Positions 24,860 to 32,505 of a stretch of 64,000 nucleotides of DNA are shown here, in pieces. The position numbers and the translations under genes are program-made. Numbering within the stretch: position 1 is the stretch's first letter; the number at the start of each line of letters is the position of its first letter. The stretch comes from VRUE01 sp963714155 (GTDB lineage: Bacteria; Actinomycetota; Thermoleophilia; Solirubrobacterales; 70-9). The notes beneath the pieces are model-generated. The model was not told the origin of the DNA. It made no database searches and was given only the letters and a program-made list of their open reading frames with translations. The stretch spans positions 1,798,001 to 1,862,000 of the forward strand of contig OY970236.1 in the NCBI GenBank assembly GCA_963714155.1, in the 5' to 3' direction.

Positions 24860-25571
24860 CGTCAGCGACCTCCGGCATGGCGGGCGACGATATCCGCTCG
24901 GCGCAAATTGCGGCAACCGCTGCAACGTTGAGTGACTCGGCGCCACCCGGCCGCAGCGGGATAGTCACCTGCGAGTCGCAGGCCGCCAGCACCTCTGCAG
25001 GCAGACCCTCGCGCTCGGCACCGAGGCAAAGTGTTGCTGCACCATCGAGCGAGGCGAGGTCCGCGCCACCGTGGGCGACGAGGGCGGCCCGCGGCGCCGG
25101 CGTCGCGCCGACCGTCCCCTTGGACACCGGCTGAGCGAAGATCGAGCCCATGCTCGCCCGCACCGCCTTCGGCGAGAAGGGGTCGGCGCAATCCGGGCCC
25201 AACACGACCACGCCGTCGAACAGCGCGTGCGCCGTGCGGATGATCGTGCCAACGTTGCCTGGGTCGCCGACGCCGTGCAGATAAAGACAGGGTGAGCCGC
25301 CGACCTCGGCCCAGCGCTGTGGCCAGACCGCGATCGCCCGCGTCCCCGAGCCAAGGCCCGAGACCGATGCCAGCAGCTCGGCCTCGACCTCCTCGCCACC
25401 GAGGTCACCACCGGCAGCGGTGAGCACGAAGCGCGGCTCGACCCCAGCGGCCCGCCCAGCCTCAACCAGGTCCTCGCCCTCACTGACGAAAGCGCCCTCG
25501 CGCTCGCGATGCTTGCGCTCGCGCAGCTTGCGAACCAGCTTCAGCTTCTCGTTGTGGGGGCTTTCGATCAT
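24852..25571 (-). CDS. SpoU/TrmH-family RNA 2'-O-methyltransferase
   Basis: A 239-residue SPOUT methyltransferase. An N-terminal substrate-binding domain (KLKLVRKLRERKHREREGAF, SEGEDLVEAG) is followed by the knotted SAM domain with its three motifs: DPGNVGTIIRTAHALF, LGAEREGLP and IPLRPGGAESLNVAAVAA. It resembles the 23S rRNA methyltransferases usually found between rplT and pheS. The exact target (rRNA or tRNA position) cannot be told. It follows rplT after a Rho-independent terminator and overlaps pheS. Confidence 0.9.
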   Translation of the reverse strand: MIESPHNEKLKLVRKLRERKHREREGAFVSEGEDLVEAGRAAGVEPRFVLTAAGGDLGGEEVEAELLASVSGLGSGTRAIAVWPQRWAEVGGSPCLYLHGVGDPGNVGTIIRTAHALFDGVVVLGPDCADPFSPKAVRASMGSIFAQPVSKGTVGATPAPRAALVAHGGADLASLDGAATLCLGAEREGLPAEVLAACDSQVTIPLRPGGAESLNVAAVAAICAERISSPAMPEVADDA

Positions 25572-25613
25572 CCGGGTTTGACTTTCTGGTCGTGCGTTTC
25601 TTCTCCTGGAACG

Positions 25614-25640
25614 AAAAAGCGGGCCGTAAAGACGGCCCGC
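25614..25640 (-). terminator. Rho-independent terminator after rplT
   Basis: On the minus strand GCGGGCCGT, loop CTTT, ACGGCCCGC is followed by TTTTT. The 9-bp perfect stem with a U-tract lies 28 bases beyond the rplT stop and 40 bases before the methyltransferase gene. It should end or attenuate the rpmI-rplT transcript. Confidence 0.88.
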
Positions 25641-25667
25641 CCGGGAAAGTGGAGTGACTGGCTGCGA

Positions 25668-26027
25668 CTAGGCGGCCGCACCCTCCCGGGCTAGCTCCAC
25701 AAATCGGCGGAAGGCCTCGCGGTCGTTTACCGCGATATCGGCCAGCATCTTGCGATTCACCTCTACTTCGGCCTTTCCAAGGCCGTGAATAAGTTCGGAG
25801 TAGCTCATGCCCTCCAGCCGTGCGGCGGCGTTGATCCTGGTAATCCAGAGCCGGCGGAACTCGCGCTTGCGGTTGCGGCGGTCGCGGTAGGCGTACATCC
25901 CCGAGCGCTGCACCTGCTCTTTGGCGAAGCGATAGGAAGAGTGCTTGCGGCCGAAATAGCCTTTCGCTTCCTTCAGTACTTTGCGGCGCTTCTTGCGCGC
26001 GTGGACTGAGCGCTTGACCCGGCTCAC
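25668..26027 (-). CDS. rplT: 50S ribosomal protein L20
   Basis: The 119-residue L20, needed early in 50S assembly. Its basic N-terminus (SRVKRSVHARKKRRKVLK) and GYFGRKHSSYRFAKEQV, DRRNRKREFRRLWITRINAA and the helical C-terminal half are family-typical, and length is normal. Its ATG overlaps the rpmI stop as ATGA. In many bacteria L20 also represses the infC-rpmI-rplT operon; here infC is 1.1 kb away behind an opposite-strand gene, so any such control would have to be different. Confidence 0.98.
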   Translation of the reverse strand: MSRVKRSVHARKKRRKVLKEAKGYFGRKHSSYRFAKEQVQRSGMYAYRDRRNRKREFRRLWITRINAAARLEGMSYSELIHGLGKAEVEVNRKMLADIAVNDREAFRRFVELAREGAAA

Positions 26028-26224
26028 TTGCCGCCTCCCAACAGGTGCCGCACCGTCTTCGTATCAGAGGGAGCGATCTCCACCGGCCGCGCCATCCGCC
26101 GCTTGCGCTTCGGCGACTTCTTCTCAAGGATGTGGCTCGAGTAGGCCCGCCGACCGCGCAGCTTGCCCGTCGCGGTCTTGCGGAAGCGCTTCTTGGCGCC
26201 GGAATGAGTTTTCATCTTGGGCAT
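26024..26224 (-). CDS. rpmI: 50S ribosomal protein L35
   Basis: The 66-residue L35: MPKMKTHSGAKKRFRKTATG at the N-terminus and SHILEKKSPKRKRR in the middle are diagnostic. It heads the rpmI-rplT pair, overlapping rplT by four bases. Upstream are 86 bases shared with the divergent wecB gene, where the promoter must lie because infC is not directly upstream as it usually is. Confidence 0.98.
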   Translation of the reverse strand: MPKMKTHSGAKKRFRKTATGKLRGRRAYSSHILEKKSPKRKRRMARPVEIAPSDTKTVRHLLGGGK

Positions 26225-26310
26225 CGGGTCCGCTATTGAAGCAGACGAGCGCGACCGAGCGCTCGCTCTATTGCAGGTGGAAGGCGATGCGCAGGGTACT
26301 GTGGCGCCCG

Positions 26311-27384
26311 ATGCGCATCGTCTATGTGGTCGGAACCCGGCCCAACTTCGTCAAGACCGCCCCGGTGATCGCCGCTCTGCAGGCGCGGATTCCCGCCGGG
26401 CGCCACACGCTCGTCCATACCGGCCAGCACTACGACCGGCTGATGTCGGAGGTCTTTCTCGAGCAGTTGGGCGTGCCCGCACCCGACAGCATGCTCGAGG
26501 TCGGCTCGGGCAGCCACGCCCAGCAGACGGCACGGGTGATGGAGCGGCTGGAGCCGGTACTGCTCGACGAGCGTCCCGATCTGGTCGTGGTACCCGGCGA
26601 CGTCAACTCGACCGTGGCGGCAGCGCTGACCGCGGCCAAGCTGCAGATCCCGGTCGCCCACATCGAGGCCGGCCTGCGCAGCTTCGATCGCACGATGCCC
26701 GAGGAGCTCAACCGAATCGTCACCGATCAGCTCTCCGACCAGCTCTTCATCCACAGCCCCGAGGCCAACGACAACCTGCACGCCGAGGGCATCCCCGCCG
26801 CACGGATCCACCTCGTCGGCAACACGATGATCGACACGCTGGTGGCCCTCGAGCCGCGCTTTCGCGCCGCGGGCGCCGCGGCCAAGCTCGGGGTCGAGCC
26901 CGCTGAGTTCGTCCTCGTCACCCTGCACCGCCCCGCCCTCGTTGACGGGCCGCTCCTTGAAGAGACGATTCGACAGTTGGCCGCCCTGGCCCGCGAGCTA
27001 CCGGTCGTCTTCCCGGTCCACCCCCGCACCCGGGCGATGATGGAGACGATCGCTGCCGAGCACCCAGGCCTGCTGCTCTGCGAGCCGCTCGGCTACCTCG
27101 ACTTCCTCTCCCTACTCGCCGACTCCCGCGCCGTCCTCACAGATTCCGGCGGCATCCAGGAGGAGACGACCTACCTCGGCATCCCCTGCTTCACCCTGCG
27201 CGACAACACCGAGCGCCCGATCACGATCAGCGCCGGCACCAACACCCTGCTCGGCCTGGACCCCGCCGCGATCACACAGATCCCGCTGGCCCTAGCGCAG
27301 CGTCCCGCGAAGCCACCCGTACCACCGCCCCTCTGGGACGGCCACGCAGCTGAGCGGATCGCAGCGGTGGTCGCGGGGAGCTAG
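26311..27384 (+). CDS. wecB: UDP-N-acetylglucosamine 2-epimerase (non-hydrolysing)
   Basis: A 357-residue epimerase interconverting UDP-GlcNAc and UDP-ManNAc for surface polysaccharide or teichoic-type polymers. MRIVYVVGTRPNFVKTAPVI at the N-terminus, HTGQHYDRLMSEVF, HIEAGLRSFDRTMPEELNR, PVHPRT and TDSGGIQEE are hallmarks. The ATG at 26311 is chosen because further in-frame sequence upstream is antisense to rpmI and rplT. It lies on the opposite strand between infC and rpmI, and its TAG shares a CTAG with the TAG of infC. Confidence 0.95.
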   Translation: MRIVYVVGTRPNFVKTAPVIAALQARIPAGRHTLVHTGQHYDRLMSEVFLEQLGVPAPDSMLEVGSGSHAQQTARVMERLEPVLLDERPDLVVVPGDVNSTVAAALTAAKLQIPVAHIEAGLRSFDRTMPEELNRIVTDQLSDQLFIHSPEANDNLHAEGIPAARIHLVGNTMIDTLVALEPRFRAAGAAAKLGVEPAEFVLVTLHRPALVDGPLLEETIRQLAALARELPVVFPVHPRTRAMMETIAAEHPGLLLCEPLGYLDFLSLLADSRAVLTDSGGIQEETTYLGIPCFTLRDNTERPITISAGTNTLLGLDPAAITQIPLALAQRPAKPPVPPPLWDGHAAERIAAVVAGS

Positions 27385-28163
27385 GCCGCGGCCGCATCGT
27401 CGCCGGGGGTCTCCTCGGCGACTTTCTCGTCAGCGTCAGCGTCCTCTACCGCGGGCTCATCCGCCGCGACAGGTGTCTCTTCTGCTGCAGGAGCCTCCTC
27501 TGCCGCGGGCGTCTCCTCTGCGGCAGCCGGTTTCTCCTCAACCGCGGGTGCCTCGGTATCGGCCGGAGCCTCGCCAGACTCCGTCGGCGCCTCGGTCTCC
27601 GCATCCGCTTTCGCCGCCTCTTTGCCCGGCGCCAGCAGCATGCTCATGTTGCGGCCTTCCTGCAGCGGCTGGGACTCGATCACGGCGAGCTCGCCAAGAT
27701 CCTCGAAGAGGCGCTGCAGAAGCGCCCGGCCGCGCTCAGGATGAGCCTGCTCACGGCCGCGGAACATGATCGTGACCTTGACCTTGTCCTGGTGGCGCAG
27801 GAAGCGCTCGACGTGGCCCTTCTTGGTCTCGTAGTCGTGCTGGGCGATCTTCGGCCGCAGCTTGATCTCGCGGATGTTGACCTGCTGCTGGTGCTTGCGC
27901 GCCTGCTTCTGCTTCTGCTCCTGCTCGTACTTGTACTTCGAGTAGTCGAGCAGGCGGGTGACCGGCGGCTTTGAGTTGGGTGCCACCTCGACCAGATCGA
28001 GGTCGGCGTCCTGGGCGCGTTTGAGCGCCTCGTTGATCTCGACCACCCCAAGCTGCTCCCCGTCCGCCCCGATCAGGCGCACTTTCGGCACGCGGATCCG
28101 CTCGTTGATCCGAGTTGTGTCGCGCTCTGGTGGGCGCCGATCGAACCTACGCGGGACCGGCAC
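27381..28163 (-). CDS. infC: Translation initiation factor IF-3 with a long acidic C-terminal tail
   Basis: A 260-residue IF-3, which blocks premature 50S joining and checks start codons. The N-domain (RINERIRVPKVRLIG, LDLVEVAPNSKPPV, LDYSKYKYEQEQK) and C-domain (EIKLRPKIAQHDYETK, FLRHQDKVKVTIMFRGREQ) are complete by about residue 175. They are followed by about 85 residues rich in Ala, Glu and Pro (AAEETPAAEEAP-type repeats). The GTG start at 28163 lacks a good Shine-Dalgarno, so the start may be further in. The usual downstream partners rpmI-rplT are displaced by wecB. Confidence 0.95.
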   Translation of the reverse strand: MPVPRRFDRRPPERDTTRINERIRVPKVRLIGADGEQLGVVEINEALKRAQDADLDLVEVAPNSKPPVTRLLDYSKYKYEQEQKQKQARKHQQQVNIREIKLRPKIAQHDYETKKGHVERFLRHQDKVKVTIMFRGREQAHPERGRALLQRLFEDLGELAVIESQPLQEGRNMSMLLAPGKEAAKADAETEAPTESGEAPADTEAPAVEEKPAAAEETPAAEEAPAAEETPVAADEPAVEDADADEKVAEETPGDDAAAA

Positions 28164-28268
28164 TATCTAAGAGAGGGGTGGAGCTTCAAGCGGACGAGAG
28201 GTTGGGTGGCTGGCACGGGGACGCTCAGCGGCGCGGGGTGTTTGGCGTGCCTGCAATCAAGTGTCCGG

Positions 28269-28296
28269 AGTATAGACAGAGGTAGCCGATCGGCAA
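28269..28296 (-). promoter_or_regulatory. Sigma70-type promoter of infC
   Basis: On the minus strand TTGCCG (28296-28291) and TATACT (28274-28269) are separated by 16 bases, the best -35/-10 pair noticed here. It starts just after the thrS stop and would give infC a leader of about 100 nt with a GGCACG/CGTGCC pairing. Confidence 0.6.
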
Positions 28297-28303
28297 GGCG
28301 CGC

Positions 28304-30241
28304 TCAGGCGGGCGCGCTCTCAGCGCTCACCCTGGCGGCGAACTCGGCCGCCGGCATCGCGCCCAGCTCGCCGTCCTCATGCGAGCGCACGGCGACCGCC
28401 CCGGCCTCTTCCTCGCGATCGCCGACGACCAGCATGTAGGGGTAGCGACCGAGCTCGGCGTCGCGGATCTTCTTGCCAACCGACTCCGAGCGATCGTCGG
28501 CCTCGACCCGCACGCCGGCTTCGCGCAACTCGGCCAGAATCCGGCCGGCGTACTCGTTGTGGCGGTCGGAGACGGGTAGGACGATTGCCTGCACCGGCGC
28601 CAGCCAGACCGGGAAGCGGCCGGCGTAGTGCTCGATCAGGATGCCGGCGAAGCGCTCCATCGAGCCGAGCAAGGCACGGTGAATCATCACCGGGCGGTGG
28701 GCGGCGTCATCGGCGCCGACGTAGGAGAGGTCGAAGCGCTCGGGCATCTGGAAGTCGAGCTGGCAGGTGCCGCACTGCCAGGAGCGACCGAGCGCGTCGG
28801 TGACGTGGAAGTCGATCTTGGGCCCGTAGAAGGCACCGTCGCCGGGATTGAGCTCGTACTCGCGGCCCTGACGGTCGAGCGCCTCGGTCAGCGCCGCCTC
28901 CGCCTTTGCCCACTGCTCCTCGGAGCCCATCGACTTCTCCGGCCGGGTCGAGAGCTCGACCCGCACGTCCTCGAAGCCGAAGCGGGCGTAGAGCTCGTCG
29001 ATCGCGGCACAGATGTCGGCGACCTCGTCGGCGATCTGCTCCTCGGTGCAGTAGACATGGGCGTCGTCCTGGGTGAAGGCGCGCACCCGCAGCAGGCCGT
29101 GCAGGACGCCCTCGCGCTCGTTGCGGGAAACGCGGCCGAACTCGGCCAGGCGCAGCGGCAGCTCACGGTAGGAGTGGCGCTCGGAGTCGAAGACGAGGCA
29201 GGCGCCGGGGCAGTTCATCGGTCGCAGCGCCAGGCGCTTCTCGTCGGACTGCATGAAGTACATGTCGTCGCGGTAGTTGTCCCAGTGGCCGGAGCGGTGC
29301 CAGAGCTCCTCGTCGAGCACCTGCGGCGTGGCGATCTCCTTGTAGCCGCGCTTGCGCAGCTGGGCCTGCACCTCCCCCTCGATCAGGTGCAGCAAGGTCG
29401 TTCCGTTGGGCAGCCAGAAGGGCATTCCCGGCGCCTCCTCGCGCAGCATGAAGATGCCGAGCTGGGGGCCGAGGCGGCGGTGGTCGCGCTTCTTCGCCTC
29501 CTCGATCCGCTCCAGGTGCTGGGCGAGGTCCTTCTTCGAGAAGAAGGCGGTGCCGTAGATCCGGGTCAGCATCTGGCGCTGCTCGTCGCCGCGCCAGTAG
29601 GCGCCGGCCAGCGAGCTCAGCTTGATCGCCTTGATCCGGCCGGTCGAGGGCCCGTGCGGACCGCGGCAGAGGTCCTCGAAGGGACCGTTGCGGTAAAGCG
29701 AGACGGTCTCGACCCCTTCGTTGGAGACCAGGTCGCGGATCAGCTCGACCTTGTAGTCCTCGCCCTGCCCCTCGAAGATCTCGATCGCCTCGCCGACCGG
29801 GACGTCGCGACGCTCGAAGGCCTCGTCGGCCTTGATGTGGGCGCGCATCGCCGCCTCGATCTTCTCCAGGTCGGCGTCGCTGACCTTCACATCGTCAGGA
29901 AAGTCGAAGTCGTAGTAGAAGCCGTTCTCGATCGCCGGCCCGATCGTCACCTTGGTGCCCGGGTAGAGCTCCTGCACCGCCTCGGCCATCACGTGGGCGG
30001 CGTCGTGGCGGATCAGCTCGAGCGCCTCGGGGTCGCGGTCGGTGAGGATCCCGATCTCGGCGCCATCGGGCAGCGGCGCGGAGAGGTCACGCAGCTCGCC
30101 GTCGACGCGGATCGCCAGCGCAGCCTTGGCCAGCCCCGGCCCGATCGCGGCCGCGGCATCGGCCCCGGAAGCACCGTCGCTGAGCTCCAGCGCTTTACCG
30201 TCGGGGAGTCTTACGGTGATCTTTTGGGTCGCCGCCTCGAT
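28304..30241 (-). CDS. thrS: Threonyl-tRNA synthetase (no canonical start codon visible)
   Basis: About 645 residues: an N-terminal TGS domain (KITVRLPDGKALELSDG), editing domain (RHDAAHVMAEAVQELYPGT with the HxxxH pair), class II core (motif 2 FGRVSRNEREGVLHGLLRVR, motif 3 RALLGSMERFAGILIEHY) and C-terminal anticodon domain. The full frame runs from an ATC at 30241 after an in-frame TAG at 30253-30251, with no ATG, GTG or TTG before the TGS domain. An ATG at 30249 is out of frame by one base. The first normal in-frame start (near 29992) would drop the TGS domain and the editing histidines, so a non-standard start or an indel is indicated. Confidence 0.93.
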   Translation of the reverse strand: MEAATQKITVRLPDGKALELSDGASGADAAAAIGPGLAKAALAIRVDGELRDLSAPLPDGAEIGILTDRDPEALELIRHDAAHVMAEAVQELYPGTKVTIGPAIENGFYYDFDFPDDVKVSDADLEKIEAAMRAHIKADEAFERRDVPVGEAIEIFEGQGEDYKVELIRDLVSNEGVETVSLYRNGPFEDLCRGPHGPSTGRIKAIKLSSLAGAYWRGDEQRQMLTRIYGTAFFSKKDLAQHLERIEEAKKRDHRRLGPQLGIFMLREEAPGMPFWLPNGTTLLHLIEGEVQAQLRKRGYKEIATPQVLDEELWHRSGHWDNYRDDMYFMQSDEKRLALRPMNCPGACLVFDSERHSYRELPLRLAEFGRVSRNEREGVLHGLLRVRAFTQDDAHVYCTEEQIADEVADICAAIDELYARFGFEDVRVELSTRPEKSMGSEEQWAKAEAALTEALDRQGREYELNPGDGAFYGPKIDFHVTDALGRSWQCGTCQLDFQMPERFDLSYVGADDAAHRPVMIHRALLGSMERFAGILIEHYAGRFPVWLAPVQAIVLPVSDRHNEYAGRILAELREAGVRVEADDRSESVGKKIRDAELGRYPYMLVVGDREEEAGAVAVRSHEDGELGAMPAAEFAARVSAESAPA

Positions 30242-30277
30242 CCGGCCATGCTACCCAGGGTGGCGCCGCCGACCGCC

Positions 30278-32092
30278 TCAGCGCGGGGCGCCCTGGCGCG
30301 CCTGGCGGACGGCGATCAGCGGGCACGGGCTGTGGCCCCCGGTGGGCAGCGCGCTTTCCCAAAGGACATAGGGCGGTGCGATCAGCTTGGGGCGCAGTCC
30401 CGTGAACGGGGGGCCGGCTGACAGTGAGCTGACAACGAAGCGAACCCCTGCGGGTGCGCGTCCGCTCGCCTCTTCTTCGGCGGCGATGCAGACCCGGCCG
30501 CCGCGCAGCTCCCAGGCGATGTACGGGGTGCCGTGTTCGTCAGCGAGCAGCTGCCGCGAGGCGAGGACCAGGGTCGGGCCTGCGCCGACCTCATCGCGCA
30601 GGCTCGTCAGCGCCGGCGAGTAAGAGCTCGGACCGACCGGCGCGTTGGCCAGCGCTAGCAGCGAGCAGCCAGCCGCCGCAAGCAGATACAGCCAAGCTAC
30701 CGGCCGCCGCAGCAGCGGCAGCACGATGACGAGCGCCGCCAGTGGCGCACCGACCTCGATCGCCTTGGCGGCGGTGTATGGCGTGCCGCCGAGGCGGGCG
30801 GCGGCGTAGGCAAGCGCGGCGGCGGCGAGGCCGGCGATCAACGCCGACTCGCGTCGGCGCCAGCAGAGCACCAGCCCGTAGAGCAGCAGGATCGAGGCGA
30901 AGGCGGCGCCCGCGTAGTAGCCGAGGGCCGGCACGGCACCGGCGCCGGGGGTGAGGCGGAAGTCACCGGAGGGCCAGATGCCGAAGCCCTCGAAGGGGGA
31001 GATCTGGCCGAAGAGGTTGCCGAGGCCGGGGCCGTTGGGGTCGAAGGTCTCGAACTGCTTGAAGTCGATCATGCGGCCGATCTCGGGGGCAATCAACACG
31101 GCGAACACAAGGGACGCCCAGAAGACCGATCTCACAGCGGCGGGGCCTGTCGCGGATGTGGGGGGGCCTGCGGGCGGGGGCTGCGCCTCCGTTCTCGGCC
31201 CCCCCACATCCACGCCACCCGCCGAGCTGCGGAATCGAGCTGACGCCGCTTCGATTGCCAGCCAGATCACCGCGGCGCCGATCAGCCAGATGAGGCCCGG
31301 GAAGCTGTAGGTGTAGACCGAGCCCACGGCTGCAAGAGCTGTAGGGACGAAGCGGAGGGGGAGTTCGCGCCACTCGGAGTTGCGGGATGACTCGCGTAGG
31401 GCGAGGACGAAGGCGAGGAAAAAGAGGGCCTGCATCGTCTCCTTGAAGGAGCCTTGGGCGAAGTAGGAGGCGACCATGTAAGTGAGGCCGACCACCAGGG
31501 CGGCGGGGATGCGCAGTGGCCAGGGTTGATCTCTGAACGCCGTCAGGGCCGTCAGCGAGGCGAGGACCGCAACGGCGACCATCAGGCCGCTGAAGCCTTG
31601 GACCAGGCCAATGCCGAGGCCGTGGTTGAGGGCGGCGACTATTGCGTGCGGACCGAGCGGATAGCCCTGGTGCAGAAGCTGCGAGGACTCGCCGTGGGCG
31701 AGGCGGTCGGTCGCCAGCAGGTGCTGCGACATGTCCGGGTTGAAGCTGGTGCCGAGGATGCCGAAGTGGCCTTCGGCGATAAAAGGCAGCGCGGTCGCCA
31801 GCAGCGCCAGCAGCGCGACTGGCACTCCTTGCCGCAGTGCCTCCACCCCGTCCTCCAGACGGCCCCACAGGTACACCGCCGAGCCCAAGGCCAGGAGAGC
31901 GACAGCAACGGCCGAGACCACGCCGTCGCCGCCCAACCGCACCGTCCCCCAGCAGACAGCGCAGAGCAGGGCCAGTCCGACCGCCGGCGCCAGCCAGGAC
32001 CAGCGCCGAACCCCGCAGAGCGCGATCGCGGCCTGACCGATCGCCAGCGAGGCGACGCAAATGCTGAGCACGGCTGCATAGGTCCCGACCAC
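30278..32092 (-). CDS. Polytopic membrane protein, possible GT-C-type glycosyltransferase
   Basis: A 604-residue protein with about 12 hydrophobic segments, and a C-terminal soluble part of about 110 residues. A loop with GTSFNPDMSQHLLATDR after the early membrane segments recalls the acidic first loop of GT-C lipid-linked glycosyltransferases, but I recognise no specific family. A short inverted repeat at 31154-31211 codes in frame for a Gly/Pro-rich loop (VDVGGPRTEAQPPPAGPPTS). Start is GTG at 32092. It lies directly upstream of thrS on the same strand. Confidence 0.7.
   Translation of the reverse strand: MVGTYAAVLSICVASLAIGQAAIALCGVRRWSWLAPAVGLALLCAVCWGTVRLGGDGVVSAVAVALLALGSAVYLWGRLEDGVEALRQGVPVALLALLATALPFIAEGHFGILGTSFNPDMSQHLLATDRLAHGESSQLLHQGYPLGPHAIVAALNHGLGIGLVQGFSGLMVAVAVLASLTALTAFRDQPWPLRIPAALVVGLTYMVASYFAQGSFKETMQALFFLAFVLALRESSRNSEWRELPLRFVPTALAAVGSVYTYSFPGLIWLIGAAVIWLAIEAASARFRSSAGGVDVGGPRTEAQPPPAGPPTSATGPAAVRSVFWASLVFAVLIAPEIGRMIDFKQFETFDPNGPGLGNLFGQISPFEGFGIWPSGDFRLTPGAGAVPALGYYAGAAFASILLLYGLVLCWRRRESALIAGLAAAALAYAAARLGGTPYTAAKAIEVGAPLAALVIVLPLLRRPVAWLYLLAAAGCSLLALANAPVGPSSYSPALTSLRDEVGAGPTLVLASRQLLADEHGTPYIAWELRGGRVCIAAEEEASGRAPAGVRFVVSSLSAGPPFTGLRPKLIAPPYVLWESALPTGGHSPCPLIAVRQARQGAPR
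31154..31211. repeat. Palindromic element E inside the membrane-protein gene
   Basis: Perfect 15-bp inverted arms (GGATGTGGGGGGGCC at 31154-31168 and its complement at 31197-31211) surround 28 GC-rich bases. The element is read in frame as a Gly/Pro-rich loop between two hydrophobic segments. Its G-rich run and compact loop resemble the intergenic palindromes of this window. Confidence 0.65.
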
Positions 32093-32118
32093 GAGGCCCG
32101 CGAGCCTAGACTGCTGAC

Positions 32119-32364
32119 ATGGCGTTCGTTCCGCCGGCCCGGCACCTGCTGCACGCGAGGGACCTCGCCGACGCCCGCTACTTCGAGCCGCTCGGGGTCG
32201 ATGACATGGCCGACGACTGCCAGGCCTCCTACGAAGAGCTGAAGGGGCGTGGCGTCGAGTTCACCGAAGCCCCGGAGGAGCGGCCCTACCGGATCGACTC
32301 CGGCTTCCGCGACCCTTCCGGCAACAGCATCCGCCTGGCCGAGGTGACGATGGCCGGGGTTTAA
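32119..32364 (+). pseudogene. VOC/glyoxalase-family fragment (C-terminal half)
   Basis: An 81-residue frame whose last 50 residues (DDCQASYEELKGRGVEFTE, DSGFRDPSGNSIRL) match the C-terminal betaalphabetabetabeta module of vicinal-oxygen-chelate proteins, normally about 120-130 residues. The first 26 residues do not resemble the N-terminal module, so metal-binding residues of the first half are missing. It is probably a gene remnant; a small real protein that dimerises is less likely. It is divergent from the membrane-protein gene. Confidence 0.7.
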
Positions 32365-32379
32365 GACTGCGGACCGGGA

Positions 32380-32452
32380 TGGGCACAGCTGGGCTCGAAC
32401 CAGCGACCTCCGCCTTGTCGAGGCGGCGCTCTCCCAACTGAGCTATGCGCCC
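32380..32452 (-). tRNA. tRNA-Val (GAC), with C at position 33
   Basis: 73 nt without CCA. Acceptor GGGCGCA/TGTGCCC (one G-T pair), D arm GCTC AGTTGGGA GAGC, anticodon arm CCGCC TCGACAA GGCGG, variable AGGTC, T arm GCTGG TTCGAGC CCAGC, discriminator A. The anticodon is GAC (Val). Position 33 is C, not the near-universal U. A TAGATT -10-like box lies about ten bases upstream of the 5' end. Confidence 0.88.
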
Positions 32453-32470
32453 GGGATGCCTGAATCTAGC

Positions 32471-32504
32471 AGCGGCGCGTGGGCCGATGAGGCCTCGCGC
32501 CGCT
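32471..32504. terminator. Strong GC hairpin beside the tRNA-Val gene
   Basis: Perfect 9-bp arms (AGCGGCGCG at 32471-32479, CGCGCCGCT at 32496-32504) with an inner GGCC/GGCC pairing. No U-tract follows. It could terminate plus-strand transcripts from the VOC fragment, or be the first hairpin of the structured-RNA candidate; it also overlaps the region upstream of the tRNA-Val -10 box. Confidence 0.45.
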
Positions 32505-32505
32505 A

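Noticed and set aside
25981..26310. Upstream extension of wecB giving a longer protein
   Set aside because: The extension is antisense to rplT and rpmI, and the conserved epimerase N-terminus starts at the ATG at 26311.
28304..29992. Starting thrS at the first normal in-frame codon near 29992
   Set aside because: That would remove the TGS domain and the first editing histidines, although the upstream frame clearly encodes them.
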